Of a DNA stretch of 64,000 bases, positions 42,934-51,950 are shown in pieces (position 1 is the stretch's first letter; the number at the start of each line of letters is the position of its first letter). Below the pieces are notes generated by a model. That model worked only from the letters and a program-made list of their open reading frames with translations. It did not search any database and was not told the DNA's origin. The DNA comes from an uncultured Rickettsiales bacterium (lineage in GTDB: Bacteria; Pseudomonadota; Alphaproteobacteria; Rickettsiales; UBA1997). The translations under genes were made by a program, and so were the position numbers. Location: contig CAKVGI010000002.1 in the NCBI GenBank assembly GCA_934747265.1, positions 1 to 64,000 on the forward strand, read 5' to 3'.

Positions 42934-44397
42934 TTAATCCTCCTCAAATTCTATCGCTAATTCTCCCTTTGCTTTTCCTTTTTCTGCAATATTTATAATT
43001 TTTTTAGATGTTGATAAAATATTTGCATTTCCTGTGCTAATATAAGCTTTTGCGGAATCATAGGCATTTTTAGCCTTATCTATACTATCGCCAATAATTT
43101 TCATTTCTTTTGAGAATTTTTCAACTTTGGTATACATTTTTTTAGATAATTCAACTATTTCTGTAATATTTTTATTCTGATTTTCGATGTTCCATAAATG
43201 ATTTACCATTCTTAGAACTGGCATAAATGACGATGTTGTAACAATTGCAACTTTATTTTTTGATGCAATTTCAAATATTGTTTTATCATATTTTATTATA
43301 TCAATATAAGCCCCTTCAACCGCAACAAACATAAATACAAAGTCTGGTGTATCTTTTGAATAATTTTTATTGTATTCTTTATAAACGTTTTGATATTCTT
43401 TTGTTCCAAGCTCTTTGATGTGATTTTTAATATCATCACAGTAAGCTTTTAAAAATTTATCTTTTTCTGTTTGATTGTTTGAATTAATATAATTTTCATA
43501 GTTTGTCATTGATACTTTTGAGTCAACAATTAAAACCCTGTCTTCTGGTAATTTTATTAAAAAATCTAAGAAAAAGTCTTTACCATCGGAATTTTTAACA
43601 TTATATTGTTTAAAAAAACTTATGTTTTCCTCCAAGCCTGACATTTCAAGTAAATTTTGTAATTGAAGTTCACCCCAATTACCTTGTGCTTTTTTATCAC
43701 CCTTTAAAGCAGTAGCTAAATTGTCGGCTTTATTTCCAATATCTTTAGTTGTATCCATTAAGTCTTTTATATGTTGTTCTATTTTTGCTGTATTTTCCTT
43801 ATTTCCCTCTTGTGCTTGCTGTATTTTTTCTTTAAATTCCTTTATATCTTTATTTAAAGGTATAAGTAAATTACCAAGACTTTCATTCTGTTGTTTGCTG
43901 AAAGTTTCTTTTTGTTCTTTTATAATTTCGGAAGAAATTACTTTAAATTGATTTTTTATTTGTTCTTGTAATTGCATTAAATTTTCAATATTTTTTTTCT
44001 TTTCTTCAAGTTCTACAAAATTTTTTTTGTTTTCTAATTCAACTTCTTTTAGCTTTTCTTCTAAATTCTTCTTTATTATGTTTTCCTCTTTTAACTTTTC
44101 ATTTTCTCCACTTAAAAAACTATTTTGACTTTTTAAATTTATTATAGCTTGATTGTCGTTTTGAATAACTTTTTCTAAATCTGCAATTTTAATATCTCTT
44201 TCCTGAACTGTTTTGCTTAAAGATTCATATTCTCCTTGTAATTTGGCAAAACTCATTAACCATTTTTGTAGTTCAGCGTCTTTATTTTTATAAGCTTCTG
44301 ACAACTCTGGATTTTGATTTGATATCTTTAATTGCCTGTATAGACCAAAACTCAAAAATAAACATAAAATACTTAAAATTATTAAAATGGCCAACAT
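42934..44397 (-). CDS. rmuC: DNA recombination protein RmuC
   Basis: A 487-residue protein with an N-terminal membrane helix (about 1-20), a long coiled coil (about 30-205) and the RmuC nuclease-like domain. The latter contains KKAQGNWGELQLQNLLEMSGLEENI, LPEDRVLIVDSKVSMTNYENYI and the ASKNKVAIVTTSSFMPVLRMVNHLW motif, which is the family signature. RmuC suppresses inversions and other rearrangements between repeats in E. coli, relevant to a genome with inverted repeats like this one. It stands alone. Confidence 0.9.
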   Translation of the reverse strand: MLAILIILSILCLFLSFGLYRQLKISNQNPELSEAYKNKDAELQKWLMSFAKLQGEYESLSKTVQERDIKIADLEKVIQNDNQAIINLKSQNSFLSGENEKLKEENIIKKNLEEKLKEVELENKKNFVELEEKKKNIENLMQLQEQIKNQFKVISSEIIKEQKETFSKQQNESLGNLLIPLNKDIKEFKEKIQQAQEGNKENTAKIEQHIKDLMDTTKDIGNKADNLATALKGDKKAQGNWGELQLQNLLEMSGLEENISFFKQYNVKNSDGKDFFLDFLIKLPEDRVLIVDSKVSMTNYENYINSNNQTEKDKFLKAYCDDIKNHIKELGTKEYQNVYKEYNKNYSKDTPDFVFMFVAVEGAYIDIIKYDKTIFEIASKNKVAIVTTSSFMPVLRMVNHLWNIENQNKNITEIVELSKKMYTKVEKFSKEMKIIGDSIDKAKNAYDSAKAYISTGNANILSTSKKIINIAEKGKAKGELAIEFEED

Positions 44398-44516
44398 ATC
44401 ATATAATTTAATTAATTAAATATATATTATAATATTTATTTTTAAATACAATTAAAATAGCTTGACTTTATAAAAAAAAATTGTATCATAACAGTGGTTA
44501 ATATTTAGTTTAAAAA

Positions 44517-45206
44517 ATGTCAGAAAAAAAACTTGTTATAAAAAACATCTTTTGGGATGTTGATGGTGTTTTAGCTAGTTTAAATCACGCTTATTACTGT
44601 TTTATTAAAAATCATCCAAAGTTTAAGGAATATTTTAAAGATTACGAATATAAGGATTTGCCAAAAGCTTTACCAATTGATACTGTTAAATTTGGTGCAA
44701 TGGAATTAAAGACACACCCAACCTTGGGAACAGAATTAGATAAAGAATTTTGTGCAAGTGAAGATTATTATTTTGATAGACCATTATATCCTGGAACTGC
44801 AAAAATTTTAAAAGAATTGAATGATATGGGTTATTTGCAAATGACTATGTCAGCTGGTTTTAATATGGAAAAAAAGAAAAAATTATTAAAAAGAGTTTTA
44901 GGTGATTTAACTGATTTCTTGAAAGTTGAAGTTGTAGAACATGATAAAGCTGGTATGGAACAAGGAAGTACAAAAGAGGCTAAAATGTTAGCTGTTCTTA
45001 AAAAACTTGGTGCAAAGCCAGAAGAAACAGTTTTAGTTGATGATAGAATTTATAATATTTATTCAGCTATCAAAGCAGGTGTTCATCCAGTAAGATTTAG
45101 AAGTGAATTTACAACAGATTCACCAGCAGATTTAAAGGATGTTCCAGAAGTTGACAATATTTACCAATTTAAGGATTGGTTGTTAAATAATACCACAATG
45201 AATTAA
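44517..45206 (+). CDS. HAD-superfamily hydrolase
   Basis: A 229-residue hydrolase. Motif I is FWDVDGVLA (Asp14, Asp16), a Thr/Ser of motif II lies in MTMSAGF, and motif III/IV is VDDRIYNIYSAIKAG. The cap region is between motif I and II (residues 30-90). It lies 15 bases upstream of a glycosyltransferase gene and is the first of an apparent HAD / GT2 / kdsB group, so a role in sugar-phosphate or lipopolysaccharide metabolism is possible. The substrate is unknown. Confidence 0.8.
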   Translation: MSEKKLVIKNIFWDVDGVLASLNHAYYCFIKNHPKFKEYFKDYEYKDLPKALPIDTVKFGAMELKTHPTLGTELDKEFCASEDYYFDRPLYPGTAKILKELNDMGYLQMTMSAGFNMEKKKKLLKRVLGDLTDFLKVEVVEHDKAGMEQGSTKEAKMLAVLKKLGAKPEETVLVDDRIYNIYSAIKAGVHPVRFRSEFTTDSPADLKDVPEVDNIYQFKDWLLNNTTMN

Positions 45207-45221
45207 TCTGTATTGTAAATC

Positions 45222-46040
45222 GTGGAAGCAAAAGCATTTGTTTTGATGCCGTATTATAGGACTAGGAGTGGTTTATTTGAAAAATCACTCACTAGTTTTC
45301 TAGAACAAGATTATCAAAATAAAAAATTAGTTATTTATGTTGATAACGAGATAAGTTGTGAGAAAGAACTTATAGGAATTTTAGAAGGGTTAAATAAAGA
45401 GCAAAAGAAACAAATTACTTTAATTGGTGGAAAGGGACATATTGGCGTTGCAAAAGCTAGAAATGAGTTATTACAATATGTTAAAGGACATGCTAGCGAT
45501 GATGATTACATCTTTCTGTTGGATTCGGATGATGAGTATACTGATAACGAGGTTATTTCTAGGATTATTCACAGTATGACTAAACATAAAGCTGATGTTG
45601 CTGTATTAAATTTTAAATATGGTTTTTTTGATGGAAAGACAGAGGATGCTGGATTAAAAAAGACAAGAGAAGAAACTAGTGCTATTGCGCAAAAATATTC
45701 AGAACCACATTTTTTTGAACCATCAAAAGATTTATCAACTTTAACTAGTTTGGGTTGGACTAGAGTCTATAAAGGTAAAATATTTAAGGAATTACCAATA
45801 GTTAAAAATACGGGTAAGTATGAGGATTTTGTTTATATGGCGCCTTTTTGTTTTGATAATATAAAAGTTGTTGGCGTTACAATACCGAGTATAAAATTTA
45901 ACAAATATTCTTCATCAACAACTTCCATGAGAACCGAAAAAGATTGTGAAGACGTAGTTGATAGATTAAATGAACTTAAAACATCTTATACAAAAATGTG
46001 TGCAGAGATGGAGAAAAAATTACCGATCTATAAAAAATAA
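45222..46040 (+). CDS. Family 2 glycosyltransferase (GTG start)
   Basis: A 272-residue GT-A enzyme with VLMPYYRTRSGLFEKSLTSFLEQDY, a nucleotide-binding region and the metal-binding FLLDSDDEY motif. The frame opens with GTG at 45222 without a convincing ribosome-binding site; an ATG at 45246 would remove eight residues that include a plausible beta strand. It sits between the HAD and kdsB genes, which suggests a role in lipopolysaccharide or another surface glycan. Donor and acceptor cannot be told. Confidence 0.75.
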   Translation: MEAKAFVLMPYYRTRSGLFEKSLTSFLEQDYQNKKLVIYVDNEISCEKELIGILEGLNKEQKKQITLIGGKGHIGVAKARNELLQYVKGHASDDDYIFLLDSDDEYTDNEVISRIIHSMTKHKADVAVLNFKYGFFDGKTEDAGLKKTREETSAIAQKYSEPHFFEPSKDLSTLTSLGWTRVYKGKIFKELPIVKNTGKYEDFVYMAPFCFDNIKVVGVTIPSIKFNKYSSSTTSMRTEKDCEDVVDRLNELKTSYTKMCAEMEKKLPIYKK

Positions 46041-46066
46041 TTTTTTCTAAATGTTTGGAGGATTTT

Positions 46067-46204
46067 ATTAACACAAAATTAGAACAGTATAGAATAATTT
46101 TTGAAAATTATGATAATTCGCATAAAACGCAATTATATAAAAAATTTTTGGAGGCTATTAATAATAAAATGACAGTAAAGGAGAAAAAACAATGTCAAAT
46201 GTAA
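46067..46204 (+). CDS. Possible 45-residue small protein with ATT start
   Basis: GGAGG at 46057-46061 is a strong ribosome-binding site but is followed, at the right distance, by ATT and not ATG. The frame from ATT encodes a charged, helical peptide (NTKLEQYRIIFENYDNSHKT) and ends inside kdsB, overlapping its start by 13 bases. It could be a real gene with a rare ATT start or a decayed one whose ATG was lost. Confidence 0.3.
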   Translation: MNTKLEQYRIIFENYDNSHKTQLYKKFLEAINNKMTVKEKKQCQM

Positions 46205-46974
46205 TTACAATGATACCTGTTAGAATGAAGGCATCAAGATTGCCAAATAAGCCATTACTTGACGTTAATGGTAAAACGGTTTTACAAAGAGTTTGCGAGA
46301 ATGTTAAAAAATATATTACTGGTGATATTTATGTTGCAGCAGGTGATCAAGTTATAGTTGATGCATGTAAAGAATACGGTGTACCAGCTATTTTAACGGA
46401 TCCAACTTTGCCATCAGGGACCGATAGAATTGCTAGTGCATTAAAACAAATTGATCCAACTGGCAAGAAATATGATATAGTTGTAAATTTCCAAGGTGAT
46501 GGCTTGAACGTTGATCCAAGAGTTAATTTACCGCTTATAGACATGGTTGATAAAGGTCTTTGTGATATAGGTACTTGTGGTATGATTTTCAAAACCAAAG
46601 AAGAATCTGATAATCCAACAAATGTAAAAATTGTTATGGGTTTGAGAGAAGGTGAAAAGGAAGGTAGAGCTTTATATTTTACAAGAGCTCCAAATTGTCC
46701 TTTCACAAGAGATCCAGATGAAACTAAAAATCAAGACTTATATCATCACATCGGTATTTATGTTTATTCTGCTGAATCATTGAGAAGAATGGTATCACTA
46801 CCTGTTGGTGTTCTTGAAGCAAGAGAAAAACTTGAACAATTAAGAGCATTAGAAGATGGTATGGTAATTAGAGCAAGGATTATTACAAGAGAAGAAATGA
46901 AATTAGTTGTAGATGCTCCTGCGGATGTTAACACACCTGCCGAATTAGAAGAAGCTAGAAAATATATTAAATAA
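46192..46974 (+). CDS. kdsB: 3-deoxy-manno-octulosonate cytidylyltransferase
   Basis: Activates Kdo as CMP-Kdo for lipopolysaccharide core synthesis. The 260-residue product starts with MIPVRMKASRLPNKPL and carries TLPSGTDRIASAL, VNFQGDGLNVDP and the Asp pairs for magnesium; GNVDAP-like DAPADVNTPAELE at the end is family typical. It shows that the cell makes lipopolysaccharide. AAAGGAGAAAAAAC is the ribosome-binding site. A terminator follows. Confidence 0.95.
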   Translation: MSNVITMIPVRMKASRLPNKPLLDVNGKTVLQRVCENVKKYITGDIYVAAGDQVIVDACKEYGVPAILTDPTLPSGTDRIASALKQIDPTGKKYDIVVNFQGDGLNVDPRVNLPLIDMVDKGLCDIGTCGMIFKTKEESDNPTNVKIVMGLREGEKEGRALYFTRAPNCPFTRDPDETKNQDLYHHIGIYVYSAESLRRMVSLPVGVLEAREKLEQLRALEDGMVIRARIITREEMKLVVDAPADVNTPAELEEARKYIK

Positions 46975-46997
46975 TTATATTACATATATTTTGTTTT

Positions 46998-47028
46998 AAG
47001 CGTTCGCAAAATTGTGAGCGCTTATTTT
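46998..47028 (+). terminator. Terminator after kdsB
   Basis: AAGCGTTCGC at 46998-47007 and GTGAGCGCTT at 47014-47023 form a ten-base stem with two G-T pairs and a six-base AAAATT loop, followed by ATTTTTG. It separates kdsB from the converging ksgA. Confidence 0.85.
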
Positions 47029-47070
47029 TGTTGTAGTGAATAAATAATTTTAAAACATTATAAATAATAT

Positions 47071-47862
47071 TTATTTTGTTAATCGGATGTAATCTTCAAG
47101 ATTCAATTCCTCAGCTCTCTTATTTAAATCTAATTTTTCAATAGATTCTGCTGATATTGTGTTATTTTTTAGCAATAAATCAATAGCGCCTTTAATCTTT
47201 TTTCTTCTTTGGTTAAACAAAACTAAGGTAATATTTGATAATTTCTCAATATTTATATTTTGGTTTAATTTTGGTTTAATATAAACAACCGATGACATAA
47301 CTTTTGGTGGCGGAATAAATGAGGTTGGTTTTACATCAAAAGCTTTTTTTACATCACACAAAGCCTGAACTATAATTGATAATCTTCCGTATGACTTTGT
47401 ACAAGGGGAAGCAATTATTCTATCAACAACCTCCTTTTGTAATAACAAAGTAAAACTCTCAAATATTTTAATATTTTTCATCCATTTTATTAATAAACTG
47501 GTTCCAATATTATATGGTAAATTCGCAATAATATTTATATTATTTTGAAAATAATCATTTTCATTTATTTTTAGAGCGTCTACATTTATTACTTTAAAAT
47601 TATTATATTTCGCAAACTCTTTCTGTAAAATATTAAATAAATTATTGTCTATTTCAACCGAGATTAATTTTTTGGGCTCTTTTTTTAGAATTGAATAGGT
47701 AAGGCCACCAGGACCAGAACCTATTTCTAATATATTTTTATTTTTAATATCGCCGGCTACATTAACTATTTTGTCCAATATAATTTCATCAGTCAAAAAA
47801 TTTTGTCCAAATTTTTTCTTTGTAATAAGATTATATTTTTTTATAATATCTACAATATTCAT
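47071..47862 (-). CDS. ksgA: 16S rRNA dimethyltransferase KsgA/RsmA
   Basis: Methylates A1518 and A1519 of 16S rRNA. The 263-residue product has KKKFGQNFLTDEIILDKIV, the SAM motif EIGSGPGGLTYSI, the catalytic NLPYNIGTSLLIK and the later P.VMSSVV segment. It lies six bases after the end of the virB6 gene at 47869 on the same strand. Confidence 0.96.
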   Translation of the reverse strand: MNIVDIIKKYNLITKKKFGQNFLTDEIILDKIVNVAGDIKNKNILEIGSGPGGLTYSILKKEPKKLISVEIDNNLFNILQKEFAKYNNFKVINVDALKINENDYFQNNINIIANLPYNIGTSLLIKWMKNIKIFESFTLLLQKEVVDRIIASPCTKSYGRLSIIVQALCDVKKAFDVKPTSFIPPPKVMSSVVYIKPKLNQNINIEKLSNITLVLFNQRRKKIKGAIDLLLKNNTISAESIEKLDLNKRAEELNLEDYIRLTK

Positions 47863-47868
47863 ATAAAA

Positions 47869-50800
47869 TTATTTATCATCATTTTTTATATCGTGTCGGA
47901 ATCTTGTTCTTCTTCCCCATAATTTTGCATATTTATGTTCATTTATGCCCATTTCTTTATCTCTATTATTTTCAGCAATTGTTCTAAGTCCTTCAGTAGC
48001 CTTCCAAGTATTCCATCTGCGTCCCCAATTCTCACCAATTTTAAATTTTGTTCCATCTCGTCCATTGTCAACACGAGTAAAATCATCTTTGATTCCTCTT
48101 CCTACATTTGCTATACCTTTTCCTAACCGTAATGCATCTCTTCCAGTTTTCTTTACTAAGGCATTTGACATCATTCTGCCACCCTGAATTATATTGTTGG
48201 TAGCATTCATTCCTTTATAGGCTGTGAACATAGAATTAAATACGCCAACCTTTGAGCTAAGAGTTGATGGGCTATCAGCTATTTTTTCAGCTATATCTGG
48301 TATTTTACTTAGGAAATTATAGAAAACAGCTAACACTATTACAAAACTAAGTATCGAAAGGAAAAAGTTGGCAAAACCATTATTTCCTATATTTTCTGTT
48401 AAATAATATAGATTACCAAATCCTAGAACTCCCAAGATATCCTTTCCAATTGTTTGGGAAAGATTATCTGTTTCTGAATGACTTAACATTGTTGGGGCAA
48501 ACAAACACAAAATGCTTGTACCGGCATCCGTTGGGCAATGTAATTCTGGATTTCTTCCTGTTTCTGGATTATGGTTTATATATTCAGCTCCGCCAAGTCC
48601 AACTCTATCAATTGTTCCTATAAAAAATCCAGCAAAAATTAATATTACAACTAGTTGTAAACAAAAACCCATTATAGATTTTAACCACTCATCAAATATA
48701 CCTTTGTATTTATCAAATAATAAAGCTGGGAATATAATTGGACTTACAAAGACTAATACATTTATAGCTAAAATGTTAACTATGAAAAAATAAAATATTT
48801 TAAATACTATTGCAAACAGCAAGAAGAATAATGTAAATCCAAGAAGAAGAATAAATATTCCCACAGGTGCAGATACAAAAAGTACTACAAGTATAAGAAC
48901 TATATGAATTCCAGTAAGTTGAGCACTTGTATGTAAATAATTGGATAATTTGCAATCTAGACTATCAAATATAGATAAGTATTCTTTACCTTCTGGATAT
49001 TTAGCATCTCCGAAATAACAACCATCATAAGTACGACCATAATCATAATTTGATGTAGTGATATTTTTACAATTAGTGTAATATACATATTCAACTTCAT
49101 ATTGTTCTTTATTATTTTTTATAATATTGGTTGTTGTAAGAGATTTTTTTACTACATTTGGTTGATATTTCTCGTTTAGTACGAGAGTTTTAGCATATTT
49201 ATCTGTTATTAGTTGATTTTCTTTTTCTTTGCCTTTTGTTATTATTTTCTTTTCCTTACTTTGATCCCTACCTTTATTTATACATCCGGTATAATATATT
49301 TTAATTTCAGTCATCCCATCTGGACTGGAAGTTTTACTAATAGTAAATTTTTGTTTTTCTTTTGGTGATATTGTTCCAAGCTCTTTATTTGTTATATTAA
49401 CTTGTTTCGCTTCTGATGTTGTTTCACGATGCATGGTATTATTTGCTAATAAAATTTTTTTTGTGGTTTCTGTTACCTTATTACATGTAAAATTATAAAC
49501 AAGATCGGTATTATGAAGCTCTTTTCTAACATTGCAATATACATCTTTATGTTGTGTTTTTCCCTCCGCATCCAACATTGATAAGCTAAAAGCCTTTTGA
49601 TATGAGTACTTCATTGCTGTATCCAACCATTTATAAAAATAAGCTTGCCAAGCATTACCAATAGAAAAATATATTACTATTACAAATTTTAGCATACCAA
49701 CCACTAATGCCTTTCCATGTTTAACATCAAAAATATCTAATTCACCCTTTATTAAAAATTTAAAAGAAATGATGGCTATTGCTATTACCATAGCGGTTTT
49801 AATTATATTTTGTACTCCTGCCTGAATTTTACGAAATATATTATATTTATTTGGAAGTTCTTCCCCAATTATATAATGATAGGCGTTGTAAATTCCTTTA
49901 TATTCTGCATTATATTTCTCATGCCTAATATTTTCTGGTATATTAAAAGTATCCGTTCCACATAGTCCTTCACTATTAACAGATTCATCCGGATCTTTAC
50001 AACTACTCATACCAGCCTTATTTAAAAACATATTATTTATAGTCTCATACATGCATTCGGCTATTGGTGTTGTAAAGCTTTTATTTTTTTCGGTAGTATA
50101 TTGTGAAGACGTTCTAGAAAAATCAAAACATACAGGAGGAGAGAATCTATTATTTATAAAACTATTGGCGGATAGACCTGCATAACTAACTGGTTCAGTA
50201 CTATTTTCCGTACAATGTACATTATACGTACAGAAATTTTTTGTCATACCATAAGCAGGAGTTGCTTTTTTATATTGTGAATTATTGCTCCATATTTTAT
50301 TCTTATCGTCTCCATAATCTTTATACCAATCATACGCAGAATTAAGTGCGTTTGGTTTATATTCATTTGGACTTTTACAATTATCATAATCTCCATCACA
50401 ATAAAGATCCTTTATTTCTGTTCCTCTCAGTAAGTTAAAATTATATGGAGCAAGATTTGTTGTTTTTACACAAATTTTATCTTCATTATTTATTATTTCT
50501 CCATTTTTATCTTTTTTATAAGAAGAGTTATCATCTAATTTTCCGTAATATGATGTTAAATCTATACGATTATTACCAGCATATATTGTACATTTATTGC
50601 TATTAGTTTTATTATAATTAGAACAAAAAGCGATACTTTTTGTCTTTTCAAGGTCATGACGACTAAATCTTTCACGTCTACTATTTTTATAGTTTAAATC
50701 CGCTGGTGTTGTATAATAAATGCATACACCTCCATTTCTTCTGCGCTCACAACACTGTTTTGCTAAATGAAATAATTTTTTACATTTTTGTGGATCTGAA

Positions 50801-51879
50801 ATTGTGTTTCCATTTTTATCAACGCAAGTTTTATTGCCTTTATAAATAAATCTATCACAAGCGTAATTAGCTTTTAATTTTCCTCTAAAATAGTATCTTT
50901 GTTCTGTACCATAATATCCTTTATTGCTTGGTATTCTAGGATCAAAACAGCCATCACCTTTATTGTATACTGATTCTATGCTATCATAATTCTTGTCAAT
51001 TTCATTAGCAACAATTGGAATTTCAAATTCCATTCCACCATAAGAGTGTTCTCTATAAAATTTATTTTTAATATTTTGTGTATTTTTTTTAATATTATCA
51101 CATTCTGTTGAATCGGCATTTTGTTTTTCGCAATATTCATCACCTAATAACAGTGAAGGAAAACACTTTTTTCTAAAATCATCACAATCACTTGTATTAA
51201 GCTTACTACCAGATAAACAACTAGCATTATATGTATCTTCGCAAGTATATTCACCAGATAATACTTTATTTAATATATATTCATAAGAATTTGAATAAGC
51301 TCCATAAATAGGATACCAATGTTTTGTATTTTTATAATTTTGTATTAAGTTTGATTCATATACAAAGTTATTCCATCCATCACCACATAATTTAATATTA
51401 TTAATATAATCTCCTATATTGTTGGAAGCGGTTAAATTTCCTTGTCCTCCTACGTCATTTTTATCTGGTAGAACATCTTTGCAGTATAATGGTATATTAC
51501 CATCTTCGTCTTTTTGTAAGGTATCTAACGAACTATAACTAACATTAATAAAACTATTTGATTCTCCTGTTGCCTTTAAAGATGGTTCGCTATAATTATT
51601 GCTTTGGCATTTTCCTATATAATCCAAATCATTATCCAAAGTCAAGTTTGCATCATTCTTTTTTCTATATAAATCTGTACATTTTTTTACGTATCTGGTG
51701 TTTGTATATTTTTCTTCTGATGTTAGATTTAATTTTGTTGTATTTTCGCTTGTTCCTTCTCCTGTCCCTTCTGAACCTTCTGCAAAAATTACATTAGTAT
51801 TGAGAAAAAATGCACACATAGCAATTAAAAATAAATTTGCTATATATTTTAAGAAAAACTTCTTTTTATTTTTATCCAT
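47869..51879 (-). CDS. virB6: Giant VirB6/TrbL-like protein, second paralogue
   Basis: A 1336-residue type IV secretion channel protein. It begins with a signal peptide (MDKNKKKFFLKYIANLFLIAMCAFFLNTNVIFAEG) and a Cys-rich exported domain of about 600 residues, then membrane helices (FKFLIKGELDIFDVKHGKALVVGMLKF), a second periplasmic loop and the VirB6 core helices with a polar tail (FNSMFTAYKGMNATNNIIQGGRMM). The start at 51879 has GGAG upstream; the frame to 51915 is a 12-codon extension. Large VirB6 proteins are typical of Rickettsiales. It is paralogous to its upstream neighbour. Confidence 0.85.
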   Translation of the reverse strand: MDKNKKKFFLKYIANLFLIAMCAFFLNTNVIFAEGSEGTGEGTSENTTKLNLTSEEKYTNTRYVKKCTDLYRKKNDANLTLDNDLDYIGKCQSNNYSEPSLKATGESNSFINVSYSSLDTLQKDEDGNIPLYCKDVLPDKNDVGGQGNLTASNNIGDYINNIKLCGDGWNNFVYESNLIQNYKNTKHWYPIYGAYSNSYEYILNKVLSGEYTCEDTYNASCLSGSKLNTSDCDDFRKKCFPSLLLGDEYCEKQNADSTECDNIKKNTQNIKNKFYREHSYGGMEFEIPIVANEIDKNYDSIESVYNKGDGCFDPRIPSNKGYYGTEQRYYFRGKLKANYACDRFIYKGNKTCVDKNGNTISDPQKCKKLFHLAKQCCERRRNGGVCIYYTTPADLNYKNSRRERFSRHDLEKTKSIAFCSNYNKTNSNKCTIYAGNNRIDLTSYYGKLDDNSSYKKDKNGEIINNEDKICVKTTNLAPYNFNLLRGTEIKDLYCDGDYDNCKSPNEYKPNALNSAYDWYKDYGDDKNKIWSNNSQYKKATPAYGMTKNFCTYNVHCTENSTEPVSYAGLSANSFINNRFSPPVCFDFSRTSSQYTTEKNKSFTTPIAECMYETINNMFLNKAGMSSCKDPDESVNSEGLCGTDTFNIPENIRHEKYNAEYKGIYNAYHYIIGEELPNKYNIFRKIQAGVQNIIKTAMVIAIAIISFKFLIKGELDIFDVKHGKALVVGMLKFVIVIYFSIGNAWQAYFYKWLDTAMKYSYQKAFSLSMLDAEGKTQHKDVYCNVRKELHNTDLVYNFTCNKVTETTKKILLANNTMHRETTSEAKQVNITNKELGTISPKEKQKFTISKTSSPDGMTEIKIYYTGCINKGRDQSKEKKIITKGKEKENQLITDKYAKTLVLNEKYQPNVVKKSLTTTNIIKNNKEQYEVEYVYYTNCKNITTSNYDYGRTYDGCYFGDAKYPEGKEYLSIFDSLDCKLSNYLHTSAQLTGIHIVLILVVLFVSAPVGIFILLLGFTLFFLLFAIVFKIFYFFIVNILAINVLVFVSPIIFPALLFDKYKGIFDEWLKSIMGFCLQLVVILIFAGFFIGTIDRVGLGGAEYINHNPETGRNPELHCPTDAGTSILCLFAPTMLSHSETDNLSQTIGKDILGVLGFGNLYYLTENIGNNGFANFFLSILSFVIVLAVFYNFLSKIPDIAEKIADSPSTLSSKVGVFNSMFTAYKGMNATNNIIQGGRMMSNALVKKTGRDALRLGKGIANVGRGIKDDFTRVDNGRDGTKFKIGENWGRRWNTWKATEGLRTIAENNRDKEMGINEHKYAKLWGRRTRFRHDIKNDDK

Positions 51880-51950
51880 TTTGTACTCCATACATTTTAT
51901 AAAAAAATACCACAAAAAATATTATTTTTCAATAAATTTTGTACATAATT

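Noticed and set aside
48512..48793. 93-codon plus-strand ORF inside virB6
   Set aside because: Antisense to the VirB6 membrane core; composition reflects the complementary strand only.
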